The translations under genes were made by a program, and so were the position numbers. Below the pieces are notes generated by a model that did not search any database, had not been told where the DNA came from, and worked only from the letters and a program-made list of their open reading frames with translations. Below, piece after piece: positions 36,361 through 50,095 of a stretch of DNA of 64,000 nucleotides; positions within the stretch are counted from its first letter, which is position 1, and every line of letters starts with the position of its first letter. Origin of the DNA: Blastocystis hominis (taxonomy: Eukaryota > Sar > Bigyra > Opalinata > Blastocystidae); assembly GCF_000151665.1 (NCBI RefSeq), contig NW_013171865.1:154001-218000 (forward strand). Reading direction: 5' to 3'.

Positions 36361-37560
36361 CAATATTCTACTACTGATAACTATCACATTGATAGTTCTA
36401 TTATTCAAAATGTGCAGGGATGCTTGGGTAAAGAAATGACACCAAATGGCTGGATTTCACTCATATTGAGTAATAGAGAATGTGTAGTATTGAAATTCGA
36501 TAATGGAGTATTCATGAATCAAGGATTTGTGGTCAATGAGCAGAAAGTGTTGAAAGTGTTTGGAAATCATCAAATTGGTGCTATTTCATATAATGAAGAA
36601 CAATCCATAGAAGTAGAAGGAATCGTGGATTTGGATCATGGAAGTCGATTTGAAGGATTGGTATTGGCAGAAAACAAGTTGGGAATTCCATTTGGATATG
36701 GTGAAATGTATGATGATGATGGAATATTGGTGTACAAGGGCATAATGATCAATTGGAAACGATTTGGATATGGAACGAGTTATCATAATAATGGATGTAT
36801 TGAATATGAAGGATATTGGTGTGATGATAATCGATTTGGAATTGGAAAAGTGTATGATCGATATGGCAAATTAGTGAATGAATGTGAATGGTGCAATGGA
36901 AATGAAAGTATTATTGAATATGTAGGAAATGGTTCAGAACCACTGAATATCGGAATGAAACATTTGACACTGACTGACAATTGTGTATTGGTTGATTGGG
37001 ATGTTTCATTGTTGTATAATTTGGAATCAATCGAAATCGGCAATGAATGTTTTGGATCGGTGAAAACATTCAAAATCGATGGATTGAATCGATTGAAAAC
37101 TATCAAAATCGGATATAATTCGTATATGCAAGTAAAGTAGGATGGCATTGAGGCTAAAGATGTTGGTGATTTTGATCTGTTGGATAAGGTCAACAACTTA
37201 TTGAATTGTGAATCATTGGAATCTATTCAAATTGGCACAATCGAAAAGGATCCATACAATTTCTATTATAATTCATTTGCGATTCGAGGTATTGATATGA
37301 TAGAGAATGTTTGAATGATTAACTCTATTAAAGTTGTTATCCATTTTTTTAGTTGGTAATTGTTTCATATATCCTCGTTCTGTGACATTGGAAAGAATAC
37401 TTCTTATTGAATAGAAATAGTAGATATTTCTTGTCTTCGAAATATCAATTGACTTAGTTTATTCGAGTATGTTTATTCAGTATTGATGTCAAGGTTAGCA
37501 TGATTAATGTGATTTCACTATAGATGTTTCCTTAATTTTCGTTTATCTTGTCCACAAAAT
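36361..37560 (+). pseudogene. MORN-LRR pseudogene, truncated at its 5' end
   Basis: From about 36361 the DNA matches the gene at 22767 (SSIIQNVQGCLGK, YKGIMINWKRFGYGTSYHNN, LKTIKIG). The start codon region is replaced by the 5' part of the surface-protein gene. An in-frame TAG at 37138-37140 stands where the paralog has CAG. The segment coding SFSDFAGDFELKNLPQLQSI is deleted, and the later LRR exons are decayed down to about 37560. Shares the MORN head with 22767 and so is probably a sister duplicate. Confidence 0.75.
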
Positions 37561-40245
37561 CAAACAGTAATTCCCACAATGCAATATCACACTTTATTCC
37601 AATAAATCCATTAATTACTGTATTTTGAATGCTTACTCTGTTTGTTTGTTCCAAATCCCTTGCCATCATGCTCTTGTCATTAATATATAATTCAATAATC
37701 CATTGACTCGTTTCCATCAACACAACCAGAGTAAACTAGCTAACATGGTTTAATTATTCGTGTAACGATGTTAAGAAAGAGAATAGCAGAATTGTTGAGT
37801 AATGAATAAGTCAAACTGAAATAATCGAGTTTTGTTAAGGATTCAATATATGAATATGTCTTACATAGCTCATTACTAGAAAAATGAACGATTGAAATAT
37901 GACTACCGACTGAATTAACTATATAAGTTATTCGACAGTCTTAAAGTATAGTTATTTTATTCTATCATTAATGAATAAGAATGGAATTCGTTATTCTTAT
38001 CTCACGTAACGCTGAATTGCAATATTCGATATTAATGAATATGAGTTTAAATTTCCTAAATACTTAAGGAGTTTATATTCTTGACGAATTATCAGTTTGT
38101 TTAATTATCTGCAGACTGTAGTGTTATTTAAAAATAATACAATACGAAAACGATATAATCAGAATGTATTGTAGTAATCATTATATATCTGAGTATAGAA
38201 GGATTCATCAATTGATTACGCAAATGAATTGAATAAAAGTTGATTCATACTATATTCATACAATTATTCATAGCAATTATGCTACTATATCGATGTATAC
38301 ACCAGAGTACTCTGCTTTTAATGTCCTAAAAGTGAAAATGTAATTTCTTTTCATCTCGAACCTATATTAAAACACATATGAATACCAGTATTCTTATTTT
38401 TGACAATGATTCAGCCATATCTTAATAGTTCAGTGATTTTCGTAAGTGTACTCTTTGTTTACAACTATTTAATATTGTTTTTTATGACTATAATATATGC
38501 GTTTCTTTTTTATTAATTACACTTAGTTAAATTATTTCACACACTCTGTATTGTTTACTAATTTTATGTATCAACATAAAAAGGATAGTTCTCCACATTT
38601 CTCTATTTATAATGTACAAATTAGTATTGTTTGTATCTCAGGAAACACAACTCTTAGTCAAAGCTTGATATTGCTTTCTATGTACTCCTGTATTCACTCT
38701 GTTAGTTTCTCAAACACCAGATTCACTGATTTTTCAAAAACCTTTACCTATTAAGATATATTCCCCACTAGTACTACCTTTCATCTGCGTTTAGTTTGAT
38801 GTTTTAAGTGACTGAATATCTTGTACCAGTAAGTTCTTTTTTAATGATAGATATCTTGTTTTGTTTTTCATCATACCCTGCTGTCATTCTGCATTTTGTT
38901 ATTCTTGGTATGTCCATGAAAAAGCTCCTTGTAAGAAATCAACATGGGAATCCAAAGTGATTGATATACATCCAAAAGAAATAACGGTGATAATTCTTAA
39001 TGTGTTTTTTCATTTGATAAATTGAAAATTGATTTCAACTATTTTCTTTCATCCATATTTTTATTACTATCATGTTAACTCATAAATGATTTTAGTTTAT
39101 TATCTACATTTGTGAATATGATATATCTCTTTTTTTATTCTTCTCTTTAATGAAGATGTATTTATTCAAACACACTCTTCACACAGAAATACGTATAGGT
39201 TGATATCGCACATATCTCTCATTAATATGTATCTCATTTATGGTGGATAGATCTAGTGTTGTCTCCAGTAGTGCAGCCAAAACAGTCTTGTAACCAGAAG
39301 AAGGACAGCTTGTCACTGGCATGAAATCTATTTACACTGGCATCTCTATATAATCATCAACAATACAGTTTTTATTATTTGTCAGAACAACATTTTCACA
39401 CTCTAAATTTATCATATTCGTGCCATTCATTTTCATATCTAAGCTCAATCACACCATTGTTATATATACTGCATTTCATACTTCACTCCAGTAATATATG
39501 CTTGTAGAAGAAAAATATTACCAGTGTGTGGTTGTTTAAATCAAATAGGACAGTATTTCACTTGACTCGTAATCATCGCTATATCTCATTATCCACACAC
39601 AACGGATAACACAAGGGCTATAACTATTCATTTCTATAAACATCTAACCCCATAAAGTGTACTTGTTTCCATGGTAAGGGATGGCATATCGCTAAGAAAA
39701 AAACAAAATTATATGGATCAGCATCCACAAAATGAAAGCGAAAGTGAAGAATTTGAAACCACATCATTCATGTCAACATCACACTCCCTTTGTGTGTGAT
39801 ACTCTCAATACAAAGTTGTAAAATGTAAATACCAAACCATTTTAGCAAGACATACCTTCTTTTCAAGAAACTAGTTTGCAGTTCTGTCACTTCACACTCG
39901 ACTTTTTAGAAATGAAAACTAGTTGTCACAAACAATATGTAAAGAACAATAAAGTGTTAGAAACCCATTTCAGATAACCATTTGCGGATATCTTGTGTGT
40001 GGTGCCCTTGCACGTGAATACTACCTTGGTGTATCATAACATCACTGTCAGGACAAACCTTACGGATTTCGGAAGCCATTTCCTAAGAGTAACAACAACA
40101 AGCGAAAAAAACGTTCACATCACCTTCAATTCTTCTAACAACAGTCAAAATTTGAGATTTGTTATTTCTATATTCTATGTGTAAGTAGAATGCCAAAATC
40201 AAAAACCTGTATATACTGGTAAATTCTTTCCCGGAGATGTTCTCG
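37561..40245. other. AT-rich region without recognised genes
   Basis: About 2.7 kb of AT-rich sequence with only short frames (longest about 67 codons) and no recognised domain, RNA gene or repeat array. Confidence 0.5.
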
Positions 40246-43200
40246 TCACCTATGAATAAGCATTTCTACGCCTGATAATACAGCGAAAGGGGCATTCACC
40301 TTTGATGTGTATTTTATTGGTTCTGGAGCTATCGGAGAATCCGCTTCACTCTTTGAACCCAGCCATTTGGGTCTGCCAATCAATCTGCGGATTTGGCGCT
40401 TGGAAGGACTGTTGTATCGCAAGACATTAACAAGCCGCATTACTGGATACCGCTCCATGATAATAGCAAACTCTAGTTTGAGAAACGCAGCTTTTTGCTT
40501 TTCCCTTAATTCCAATATTCCTTCGTTTTTTCTATCCCTTCTTTGCTTTGGGGAAACCGCACCCTGCTTTTTTCCTTTTCCTTTCCGTGACTCATTTTTG
40601 CAACAAACAGACCAAAAGAAATACCCAAAGTTATTCTCAATCACATCACAAGCATGCTTCAACAGCTGTTGCGCTAGCTTCCACCCCAATGTCACTTCAC
40701 CGAAATTTAAATCCAGATCCACAGTTTTCTCAAACATCCTCCGAATTTGTTGTCTACGCCTCACCCCCTCCTTATTCCCTCACATCCCATTCACAAAATC
40801 ACACTGGCATCCCGCCACCTCCATCCAGAGCTCTACAGCCTGCTCTGCGAAATCTTGACAAATCGCCATAGCCAGCAAAAACTGTAGCGAAAAGCAGAAC
40901 GGGAAGACATTCAACTGACTGACTTTGCACATCACCGCGTACGACTTATTTATCGAGCCCAATCCCTCGAACAAAAACTTCATTAGTGCATTGCGGTTCT
41001 CTCTTTGAAGAACGATATCAAGCCTATTTTCGAGCAGCAAATACGAAACGGTGGTAAGCCGATTGATTTGGACCTGCGAAATGGATGTCGAGTAGAGTTT
41101 TCGCTTGAACAAAAGTTCCTGAAAGACGAGTTTCTGCTCTTGAAAGAGTGAATCGTGCTGCAGAAGCTCGCTCGCCTGCGACTCTGTGAGTTTCTACATC
41201 GAAGCCAAGCGAAATCGCAACGAATGCGGGGTAGAGCGCGAAGCAGACGGCCGCATCGAACTGCTTCGCTTGGAAGCAATGCGACACGACGTCGAAGCAA
41301 AGCTCGTCGATCCTGTGCTTTCGCAGCTGAACGAGCGGCCACTTCCACGGCTCCTCGCTGACCGTTCGCACCAACGTCAGCGTTAACAAGTCATAACAAG
41401 AGGAACGGAAAGCGAAGCTCATTAAGCCGCCGTCGCCGTCGATCCAATTCAAAACGTTTTGCTGCGAGATCGAAAGAGCCGAGGAATAGAGAGAGGGAGG
41501 AGCGATGCTTTCTAAAAGAACTTCGGCGATTGCAATCGAGTCGGCTGTGTCGAGAGTCGGAATCAAAGGCAAAAAGATCGAAGTCAGGTCTGAAAATGTG
41601 GAGTATTTTTGGAATTCCGGAAAAAGGGAACGCGAGGGAAAGAGCGAATGGAGAATAAAACCCGTGATTTCTGGAATGAAGGGAGTGCTCCGCAGCTCCA
41701 TCACTTTGACCAGGTACAAAAGCAATTTGGCCATCGGTAGAGAAATAGCCGATTTCTGGAATTCCACAAAGAGGTCCAAAATCCGCTGTAGCAACAACGA
41801 AACAGCGTTCTTGTTGCTGATTCTCCAATTCTCCACTATTTTCTGGAACAGCTCCATAAAGACCGCAATTCTCTCCTTTTTCTGGAATTCCAGAATTTCC
41901 TTCAGCACCTCCTCGACGAGAGACAACAAAATATCGTGCTTGTCGACATGGTAGACGGGCTCGAGAATGCTGATCGCGGATTGGATCACCGCGATGTCCA
42001 GCCCGCTTTCGTACGCCTCCAGAACGATTTGCTCGAGCGGCTGGCGCACGTGCAGCTCGAAGAAATTGGTCTGGAGCTGGTCGGTGACGTTCTGGCAGCC
42101 CTGCAGGTGCGAATAGAGCTCGGCTGCGTCTTTGTTGTCGTCTGCGTTTGTGAGGGCGGCGAGAGCCGCGTCGACGAGGAGACGGCGTGAGGAGAGGAAG
42201 GAGGGCTGCATGATGGAGGCGCATTCAGAAGAGAAAAGGCAGCGATCGACGAGAGAAAGGAGGTCGGAGAGGGGAAGAAGAGGGAGATAATCGGAGACAG
42301 AGGAGACGGCGAGGTTCCAATTGAAGGCTACAATGAGAGAGAAGGCAAAAAAGCGACTCGGTTTGGACTGCGAATCGAAGAGAGTCTTCACCACGAAGCA
42401 GTGGTAGGCGGTGGATTCGGGGATGGAGAGAAGCGAGCAGACAGAACAGAGCTTCGCGAGCGAGGATTCGGTGATTTCCTGTCGAAGGAAGTCCGTGAAA
42501 CGCTGCTCGTCGAGGTCAATGGCGAACGGAGGCTGCGAGGAAAACGTGATGAACTCGCTCCAGTAGCGCATGAAGCCGAGATTGCTCAGCGTCATGAGAA
42601 TCTGCTGGAGCTTTTGGATGAGGGGCGAGGCGGAAGGCTCATAACGAAGAATCTCGTTAAAGAGAAACTCCAGAGCGACGCTTGCGCCTTTGAAATGATT
42701 CAATAAATGGTAGAGGAAGGCGTGGTATTCGTTTGGATCGATAGACTCGAGATGTTCGACCACTTTATACTGGGAAAGCTCGTCGTGAATCACACGTTCC
42801 GAATCCATCGAATCTATTCTTCACCTCATTCGCTTTCTGCCCACTCTTCAGCACGTTCTCCATGTAAGTCTCGAAATACACCGACTGGCTCCACTCCGAG
42901 TTCAGCTCCAGAATCGAAAACACCGACTGCACCGCGCGTTCATTCCTCGACGTCAAGTTCTGCAGCAGAATCGCCTGCATCAGCGCCGAATTCACCAGGC
43001 ATCGCAGCACGTCGTTCGAATCGCTTATCTGCAGCGCGTCCAGCTTCCAAAGCGTCTCGTACTGCACTGCAATCGGCGAGGCGAGCGCGTCGGAGATCGC
43101 GAAGCTTCGAATTGCGTGTTCTTTCCAGACCAATTCGCAGAACATCCACCACTCAAAAAGCTGAATGACGGCATGAACGGGCGCGCGGAGATCGCAGCAA

Positions 43201-46200
43201 ATGGAAAGAAGCGAAGCGAAATGGGGACGAAGGGAGGGGAAGAAGCGAATCAGACTGAGAAGCGCGGCCTGGCTTTCGGGGTCGGGACCGAGGGAGGCGA
43301 GGAGCGTGTTGGCGAGGTGATCGGGGTTTTGGAGTGTGTGGAGGGAGCGAATGGAGAAGGAGCGAATGGATTGGTCGATGGAATTCGCAGGGGAGTGGAA
43401 AGAAAGGGGAGGGAAGAAAATGGAGGAAGTGGAGGAGAAGGTTTTGGATAAGAGAGGATTCGAAGCCTTGAAAGACGATTGGGGATCGCGCGGAATCGAT
43501 TCGTTCCCCTTCCAATAGGAGAACGCAAAGCGGTCGAATGGATAGCGCGATTGCGTCGTGGACTGTAAGAACGAATCGTAGATCGAGCAGAGAATCGGCA
43601 ACTGCTCAACACTCGCGAATCGACTCGCAAATCTGCGCGTTTCACCACAATTGCGGGGCTCCTACTTCAATGTTTTCTCGATCGATGGAATGGTTTTCCG
43701 GCTTTCTTCCTGACTCAACACATCCAGAATCGTCTGCACCAGCGTCGAATGCTCCGCTTCGGTCATGGTCTCCACGATTCTTTCTTTCTGACACACCGCG
43801 TCGATCATCCAAGCCGCTTCTTTCCAATTCCCGTCGTCACACGCCGCTTGAGCGAACTCAACGAGCGTCTACCAATCAAAAACAGCTCCCGCAAGCGACC
43901 CAGCAGATCAGATAGCGATTCAACCCCAAATCTCCCAACACGCGCGATAAATACCCGGCATTGCTGGTGAATACCTGGTCACTCAGCGTGTAGAATTGGC
44001 TGTAAAGAGAGAGAAGGTACTGCGCAGGGCTTTCCACGTCGCACGAGATCGACATGCTGGAAGTTGTGCTCGCAGAGCGGAGCTTGGCAGTGTCTTCGCT
44101 CACCTGGGAGCGCTGGTTCCATTTCGATACGATGAGAGAAAACTCGAGCGGAACGAAATGAGGCGTGTAGGAGGCCAAGAGAATCAACGCAGACACTGCG
44201 AGTGAGTAAATTGGATGGTTTGAAACGTACAGTAATAGCGATAATCGTTCACTTCGTTTGAGTCCTGTCTCACTAAATTCAAATACGATCGACTATCTTC
44301 CAGCTGCGATTTGACCAAACTATATCTTACAATGCGATCGTTCTCTCACCAGCTCATCGACTTCACGCCTTCGTCCACGCCGTGAAGCACGGTGAAGTTC
44401 ATCCAGTCCTGCTGCACGGAATGAGTCAAATCGGAAGCCGCATTCAACGCGTCAGACGAGCGATTTCGCAATAAAATGCGCAACATAATGTAGTTCTTAA
44501 TTCCTTTCGGGAAGAACGAAAGCGGATTCACGAATAAAGAAGAGACAAAGGAATCCACCTCTTTCGGAGAACTGGATCCAAGTTTCGATTGGGCTGCATC
44601 GCTCACAAATGTGAGAAGGGGCAGTTCTAGCATGGCTTCGATTTGCTGGGAGGAAGCTGTGTTAAAATCGATGGGATTGGATTGGATCCACGCCTCGGCT
44701 TCAAGGAACGAATCTCGCAATTTCGAAAGATGGAGATTGGAAAGAGAGGAGGCGAGTTGCGAGTAAAGAGAGACGAGTTGTGCTAAGAAGGAGAGTTGTT
44801 TGCGCTGCTCGCTTTCGAGCAAAGAGGATTCTTGCAATCGGCGACACACCTCCAGACTCACAGTCAGCATTTCGCTGCTCTTCGCCAGCGCGTCGTTGAA
44901 TAGAATCGACTGGAAGAAGTCTACGAACTCGGTCAGGTCTTTCGAAAGCGCCGAGCTCATTCGATGTTCGATAAAGTAGTTGATGTAATCGACAAACAAA
45001 AACACTTTGGAAGGATCCGCGTCCAGGGTAGACTGAATGTATCGATACACGATCTTTTGCTGGAGCAGATAGCGAGAATCCAACAACTGAATCACCTGAA
45101 TGAAATCGGATCCCGCGTGAGACAAAAACAAATTCATGATTTCAGTCGAATCCAATTTCACCCATTGCGACAGCGTGATTGGATTCGAGTCAGCCAACAA
45201 ATCCGTCGCATACGAAATATCCAGATTATGCTTCAAGTACAACAAAAACAAATCCAGCTGCTCCTTCAGCGCCTCCAATTTCGCGTAAGCCGCATCTCCC
45301 CGATACGCCGAATTCACCGAAATCGCCAACTGCAGCAGTTCCTTCGACAGCTCCGTCAGCCCCGTTGCGTCGTCGATCTTCTTGCAATCCGCTTCGATCC
45401 ACGCGGCAAACCTCGCAAAGTCGCTCTGCGCGATGGCCTCCGCCTGCACCGCCTCAAACGCCGCAATGAATTCGTTCACGATCGCCGCCTCGCCGCTCCG
45501 CGGCTGCAGCACTTCCAGAATTTCCTTCTTTTCGAACCACTCCACCTCCGCGTAGTTCAGCGTGTTGATTTTCTGGATCGATTTCCCGTCCCAGAACGAA
45601 AACACGCCGGGACTCGGCGCGCCATCCTTCTCTCCGAACGCGGGGAGAAAGCGGAAATACGTCGACGGGTCGGAGACCAGCGGGAAGCGAGAGACGATTT
45701 CGTATCGATAGGGAAGCGTCAATTGGGGAAACGAGAGAAACAGCTTTCGCAGACTCGCGTGTTTCCCCTCCTGCGCGAATTGCAGCGCGAGTTCGCGGAT
45801 GGGACGTCGCGTGTAGAGCGCGAACTCCTTCAAATCGAGGCCTTCGGGCAGCGAATCCTCCGCTAACAATTTGTTATAGAACTGGATTCGGTTCAGTTTC
45901 GCGCAGATTAAAAACTTGCACAGCACCACCTCGCGGAGCGTCGCGTCTTTCTCCACATCCTCCTTCGTATAGCTATAAAAGCACGCCTTCGCGCTGCTCA
46001 AATCGTCGACGCCTCGCTTCTCGAACACATAGAAGTTCTTCGAACGCAGCCATTGATTGCTCGCTCGCAGCCCGCTTTTCAGAAGATTCATCATCGCCTG
46101 GCGGTTCGAAAGCTCCGTCGAAAGACACTCGCGGAGAACGTACAGTACGTCGTGGATCTTCGACAGCACCGACTCCACGCGACCCGCTTCGCTCCGCTCC

Positions 46201-48171
46201 ACCACATGCGAAGCAGGCCTCAATTCCCCGCGGGCGATCGCCGAGAGCGAAGGAAACTCCCCGAAGAGCGTGCACCACTGATACTTGAATCTACATCGCA
46301 CGATCCCCGCGGTTCTACACTAAATCCTCGTCGAACTGGCGGCGTTTCGCGAGCTGCAGCGCGGTTCCGAACTCTTTCGAGCGAATGCATCGCACGAACT
46401 TCTCCCAGGGCGTCACTTCCTCGACGCTCTGCAGCGCGTACGCGTTCGCGATCACGTGGCCGCCCTCCGCGTCCCTCATCCACTCCCTCTGATTCTCCAG
46501 CACCAAGCAGAACGCCCGGCTCGCCCCGGTCTCCACGGAGGCCACGCACGCGCCGTCCGAGAACTGCACTCCGTCCTCGCCCAGCTCGTTTGCCCAGTCC
46601 GACGTGCGCAGCAGACCCACGTTTCCCTGCAGATTCGACACCCACAGCAGCTCCTCCGTCGCCCACTCCGCCCAGTTCACACGCGAAACGTCCAGCGGAT
46701 CCGTCACAGACAGCGCGGCAATGCTCGTTACCGCGCTCTGTGCGTCGTCCACCGCCTCTTCGTAGCGGGACGACACGCATCCTTCCTTCAAATCCACGAT
46801 CAAAACCCGCCCATCGCTCACCACCACCGCCGCCGTTTCTCCGTTTCCACGAATCGACAGCCAGCGAATCGCGGGAATCCGGTCGGTTCCCCGCGGAGTC
46901 CGCAGAAACGCCCGCCAGCGCGCGATGAACGGAGCGGCGTGCCGCGTGATCGGGTTTCCGGCGAGCGTTTCGAGTCGAACCGAATCCACGACCGAGGAAT
47001 TCCCGATAGAAATCTCGGCAATGCCGAGCTGGTCGTCCGGGTCGGCGGTAGGCGAAACGCCCGCGACGGTGGCGGCGATGAAGAGGGCGGAATGGGCTTC
47101 GGTTTGGACGCAGCGCACGTGGAAGGGAGGAGCGAGGAAACCGGCGAGGGAAACGGGGAAACCGTTGGCGGAAATCGGGGCGAATTGGGTGGCGCGGGGG
47201 AGGGAATTGTTCCGAATTCGCTGGGAGTGAGGGAGGAGGAGGGGAGAGAAACGTCGCAGAGAAGGTCGCAGACGTAGAGCTGGCCGGTGGGATCGAGCGC
47301 GAAGAGCCAGAATTGATTGGATTGGAGGGAGTAGGACGCGAAGGTGGTGTAGAGCAGCGCGGTGGAAGGTGGTGTGGAGGAGGAAAAAGGGATGGTCCCT
47401 TTGAATAGGCGCTGTGTGTTGTTGTAGATCTGGGAATGAGGGTGGATTGTGGGAATACGAGGATGGAAGAATCGAAGCGATTTGACAAGAGAACGAGTGT
47501 ATCGCTTAGCCATAGAATGTGGATATCGCCACGTTGTCGTCGTTGTGTTGCTTCTTTCAATGCCAAGTCTTCTTTGTAGCTGATCTCCCATACATCTTCC
47601 TCTGTATTCTACGCGTTATTCTATTTACAAAAACTCGACGTGTAACATGTAAAAAGTTGAGAGTGTACACAGAGCAGCCAATTTACCATTTGGCGATAAC
47701 AACAATTCAGACGGAAACTCAATATCAATCTAGAATCAAAATAATCATCAAACGCGACGTATTGATCTTCTTTCAATTTTGATAACTCCTGGTACCGATC
47801 CGTGTATTCAATCCTCCTCTCTGACTTCTTTAGACCAGGCGGCCTCTTTTCATCGAGTGCAACATCCAGAGCCGTTTGAATATATCTAGACGAGTCACAG
47901 ATGCGAAAGGCATACAAGTATTCACTGTTAGAACGTTCGCCTGGCATTTCACCAAAGCAATCAAAGATATTTTGGAATTTCAACTGTATCCACCCATTTT
48001 TCTATGTTCATACATCCAGTTCGATATAATTGCACTCTCTAATTCTGCGTAGATGGCTCTATTTTCGCTTCAACATATTATGAGTTTGGCTTTGTAATGC
48101 TTCATAGTCGAGTTGTAGTATACAGCAAAGCACGTTGATCACAATCCCAAGTTCGATTCTCACGCCTCATC
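40246..48171 (-). CDS. NBAS: NBAS / Sec39 family ER-Golgi tethering protein
   Basis: About 2,450 residues in roughly 14 introns, most 28-35 nt, close to the length of animal NBAS. NBAS/Sec39 belongs to the NRZ (Dsl1) tether that captures Golgi-derived COPI vesicles at the ER. The N-terminal part is a degenerate beta-propeller (LLLSPNGKLAALC, then LWLSDTLVLLSN, which matches the WWSDSAVTLAR region of NBAS). The switch to the helical Sec39 part is clear: TPWEKFVRCIRSKEFGTA and LAKRRQFDEDLVFKYQW correspond to the family's LYQRKIESEEYEEALSLA and DTDLVYQRQW. The rest is helical solenoid to a TGA at 40246-40248. Examples of joins: a 29-nt intron at the LVKSQLED exon, 31 nt before TLVEFAQAA, and 30 nt before QQIRRMFEK. 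The first exon (MRRENRTWD, 48171) is tentative. Divergent from TAF5 by only 70 bp. Confidence 0.83.
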
Positions 48172-48241
48172 GATTTCTTTTATTATTTGTCTATATTGGA
48201 TATCGCTTCAATCCGTTTTATTCTGAAAATTGCAATTACCA
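48172..48241. promoter_or_regulatory. Shared divergent promoter, NBAS / TAF5
   Basis: Only 70 bp separate the likely start codons of the two divergent genes, so their promoters must overlap. No specific motif recognised. Confidence 0.35.
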
Positions 48242-50005
48242 ATGTCTCAGAATATACAGAATGGGAAACAAACCGGAAGTGGAGCAAATACCTCTGGTGT
48301 AGACAGTTCGGAGATTCTATGCCGTGAGTTTGAAAGACTGTGGAATTTCATCGATCACTCTCTGGAATGCTATACTGTAAGCTAGTTTATCTCTCGTTTG
48401 AAATAGGCTGAGCTTTTTGACTTTTTCTCGACTGCACTTGAAAAGTCGATCCTGTACCTAGCAAAAGACCGTCGCGAAGATGCTTATCGCCTCTTCAAGA
48501 AGTTTCAATCCCTATTTTATTTACCGCACGAGGGACGATACTACGAGATTGTGAATTTACTTTCTTCCGACGTAGGATTCTGGTTTTGCGCTTAATTCAG
48601 AAACGGTCTGGTGATAGACAAATCCAATATATGCAAAAGCTAATAACAATGCACAAGATGACATATATCGTTCTCCATTCCTTTTTAAACGAGGTTCCAT
48701 GTCACACAATCTTAGACATTGAAAACAAAGTTCGATCTCGCTCTTCCCTTAATCCTAGTTTATTCGCTACGACATCGTCGACACTCCCATCGAAATCAAA
48801 AGTACGCGTCTACTCCACCCCTTATTACCGCCCAGAAATCCCCTATTACGAATTCCAAAACGAACTTTCCACTCCTCTCCCCACTTCCCAGTCCTCTCTC
48901 TCGCTCCTCGTCCCTCCCAACGCTCTCCTCCCACCTAGAAATCCCCTCCTCCCTCCGTCTCCTTCCTCAACATCGCTCTCGCCGACTTTGTCTCCCAATT
49001 CGACTCCCACATCATCCGAATCCGCGTCAGTCCCGACGGCTCCTACGTTTTCCTCCTTTTTTCTTTCTCCCATTCAGATCGCCTGCACCACCGAGAACGG
49101 CTTCTTCCACCTCTGGAGCTGCGCTCCGTCCGCCTCGCAGCCCACTCACCACCTCCTTCTCGGCCACGCCGACGTCGTCACCGACTTCGACTTCTCCCGC
49201 GACTCGCTCTACCTTCTCTCCTGCGCCCTCGACGGCTCCATCAAGCTCTGGTCCACCGAGCTCCACCGCTGCCTCGTCAACTACCGCAGCTTCTCCGTAC
49301 CGCTCTGGCACATCCGCTTCTACCCCGAAAACTCCTGCTTCGCCTGCATCGGCGGCCGCGGTATGATCTACAACTACAACACCAGCGACGTCCAAATGGT
49401 CAACCGCATTCTCCCCCGCATGACCATCGTCACCGCTCTCCTCCTTCTCTCCGACACCACCATCATCGGCTATCGCAACGGCGACGTTCTTCTCCTCCGA
49501 CCGTCCGGTTTCTCCGTTTCTACTATTTAGAAACAAGCGCATCGCGGTGAACGGCTTCGGAAACGCCGTCACGTCGCTCTCCTTGGTGCAGAACGGCGCG
49601 TTTATCGCCGTGGGGTACGTCGATGGGCTCTTCCGCGTCGTGGACTTGGAGGGCCGCGCGGTGATCCGTCCGCAGCGTGCGCACAGCAAGGCGATTCGTC
49701 GAATTCTGTGGAAGAAAGACCGCGAATTGATCCTGACCTTCGGAGAAGACGGCGCCATTCGCGTGTGGAGGCTAGAAGTAGCGGCGAGGAGGGATGTGAA
49801 GGGTAGGAAATAGCGAGAGTGGTGAAGGATGGCGAAGAAACGTTTCAGCATTATTCGTTCCAGGAGAATAGGGAGATGATTGAGCCGAAGGTGGAGTTCA
49901 CGATGAATTTGGTGAAGACGTACACGGTGGAGGGAATGGAGCTGCTGGAGGCCGTGGAAGTCAAGCGGGGGTGGATTTTGGTTGCTGGGACAATGAAGGA
50001 GGCAT
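48242..50005 (+). CDS. TAF5: TFIID subunit TAF5-like WD40 protein
   Basis: TAF5 is a core scaffold of TFIID (and SAGA). About 500 residues. The N-terminal domain matches the TAF5 NTD2 helical fold (AELFDFFSTALEKSILYLAKD, AYRLFKKFQSLF). A Pro/Ser-rich linker and WD40 blades follow: IRIRVSPDGSYIACTTENG, GHADVVTDFDFSRDSLYLLS with DGSIKLWS, VPLWHIRFYPENSCFACIGG, AVTSLSLVQNGAFIAVGY and GEDGAIRVWRLE. Introns of 28-31 nt bring all blades into one frame. Several blades lack the final WD, and an expected blade may be missing. The frame has no stop before the poly(A) element: GCA then T at 50005, 4 nt, then TGTTTGTT, giving UAA by polyadenylation; otherwise it stops at a TGA 50026-50028. Start ATG at 48242. 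Confidence 0.78.
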
Positions 50006-50009
50006 TGTG

Positions 50010-50017
50010 TGTTTGTT
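50010..50017 (+). terminator. TGTTTGTT polyadenylation element of TAF5
   Basis: Perfect element lying within the open frame, 4 nt after an in-frame T at 50005. Confidence 0.65.
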
Positions 50018-50095
50018 GGAAAAAATGATGGATAATTGGGTTCAAGTGAGTGTAATCGTTGTTGATATTGTTCTTTTATCAAGATTGAAAGCAAC

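Noticed and set aside
39993-40184. Small plus-strand frame of 63 codons next to the NBAS 3' end
   Set aside because: No recognised motif and no support from splice-joined neighbours.
44964-45866. 300-codon plus-strand frame
   Set aside because: Antisense of NBAS helical exons.
48105-48171. tRNA-like signals (A-box-like TAGTCGAGTTGTAG and B-box-like AAGTTCGATTC)
   Set aside because: Acceptor and T-stem do not pair, and the segment fits the first exon of NBAS on the other strand.
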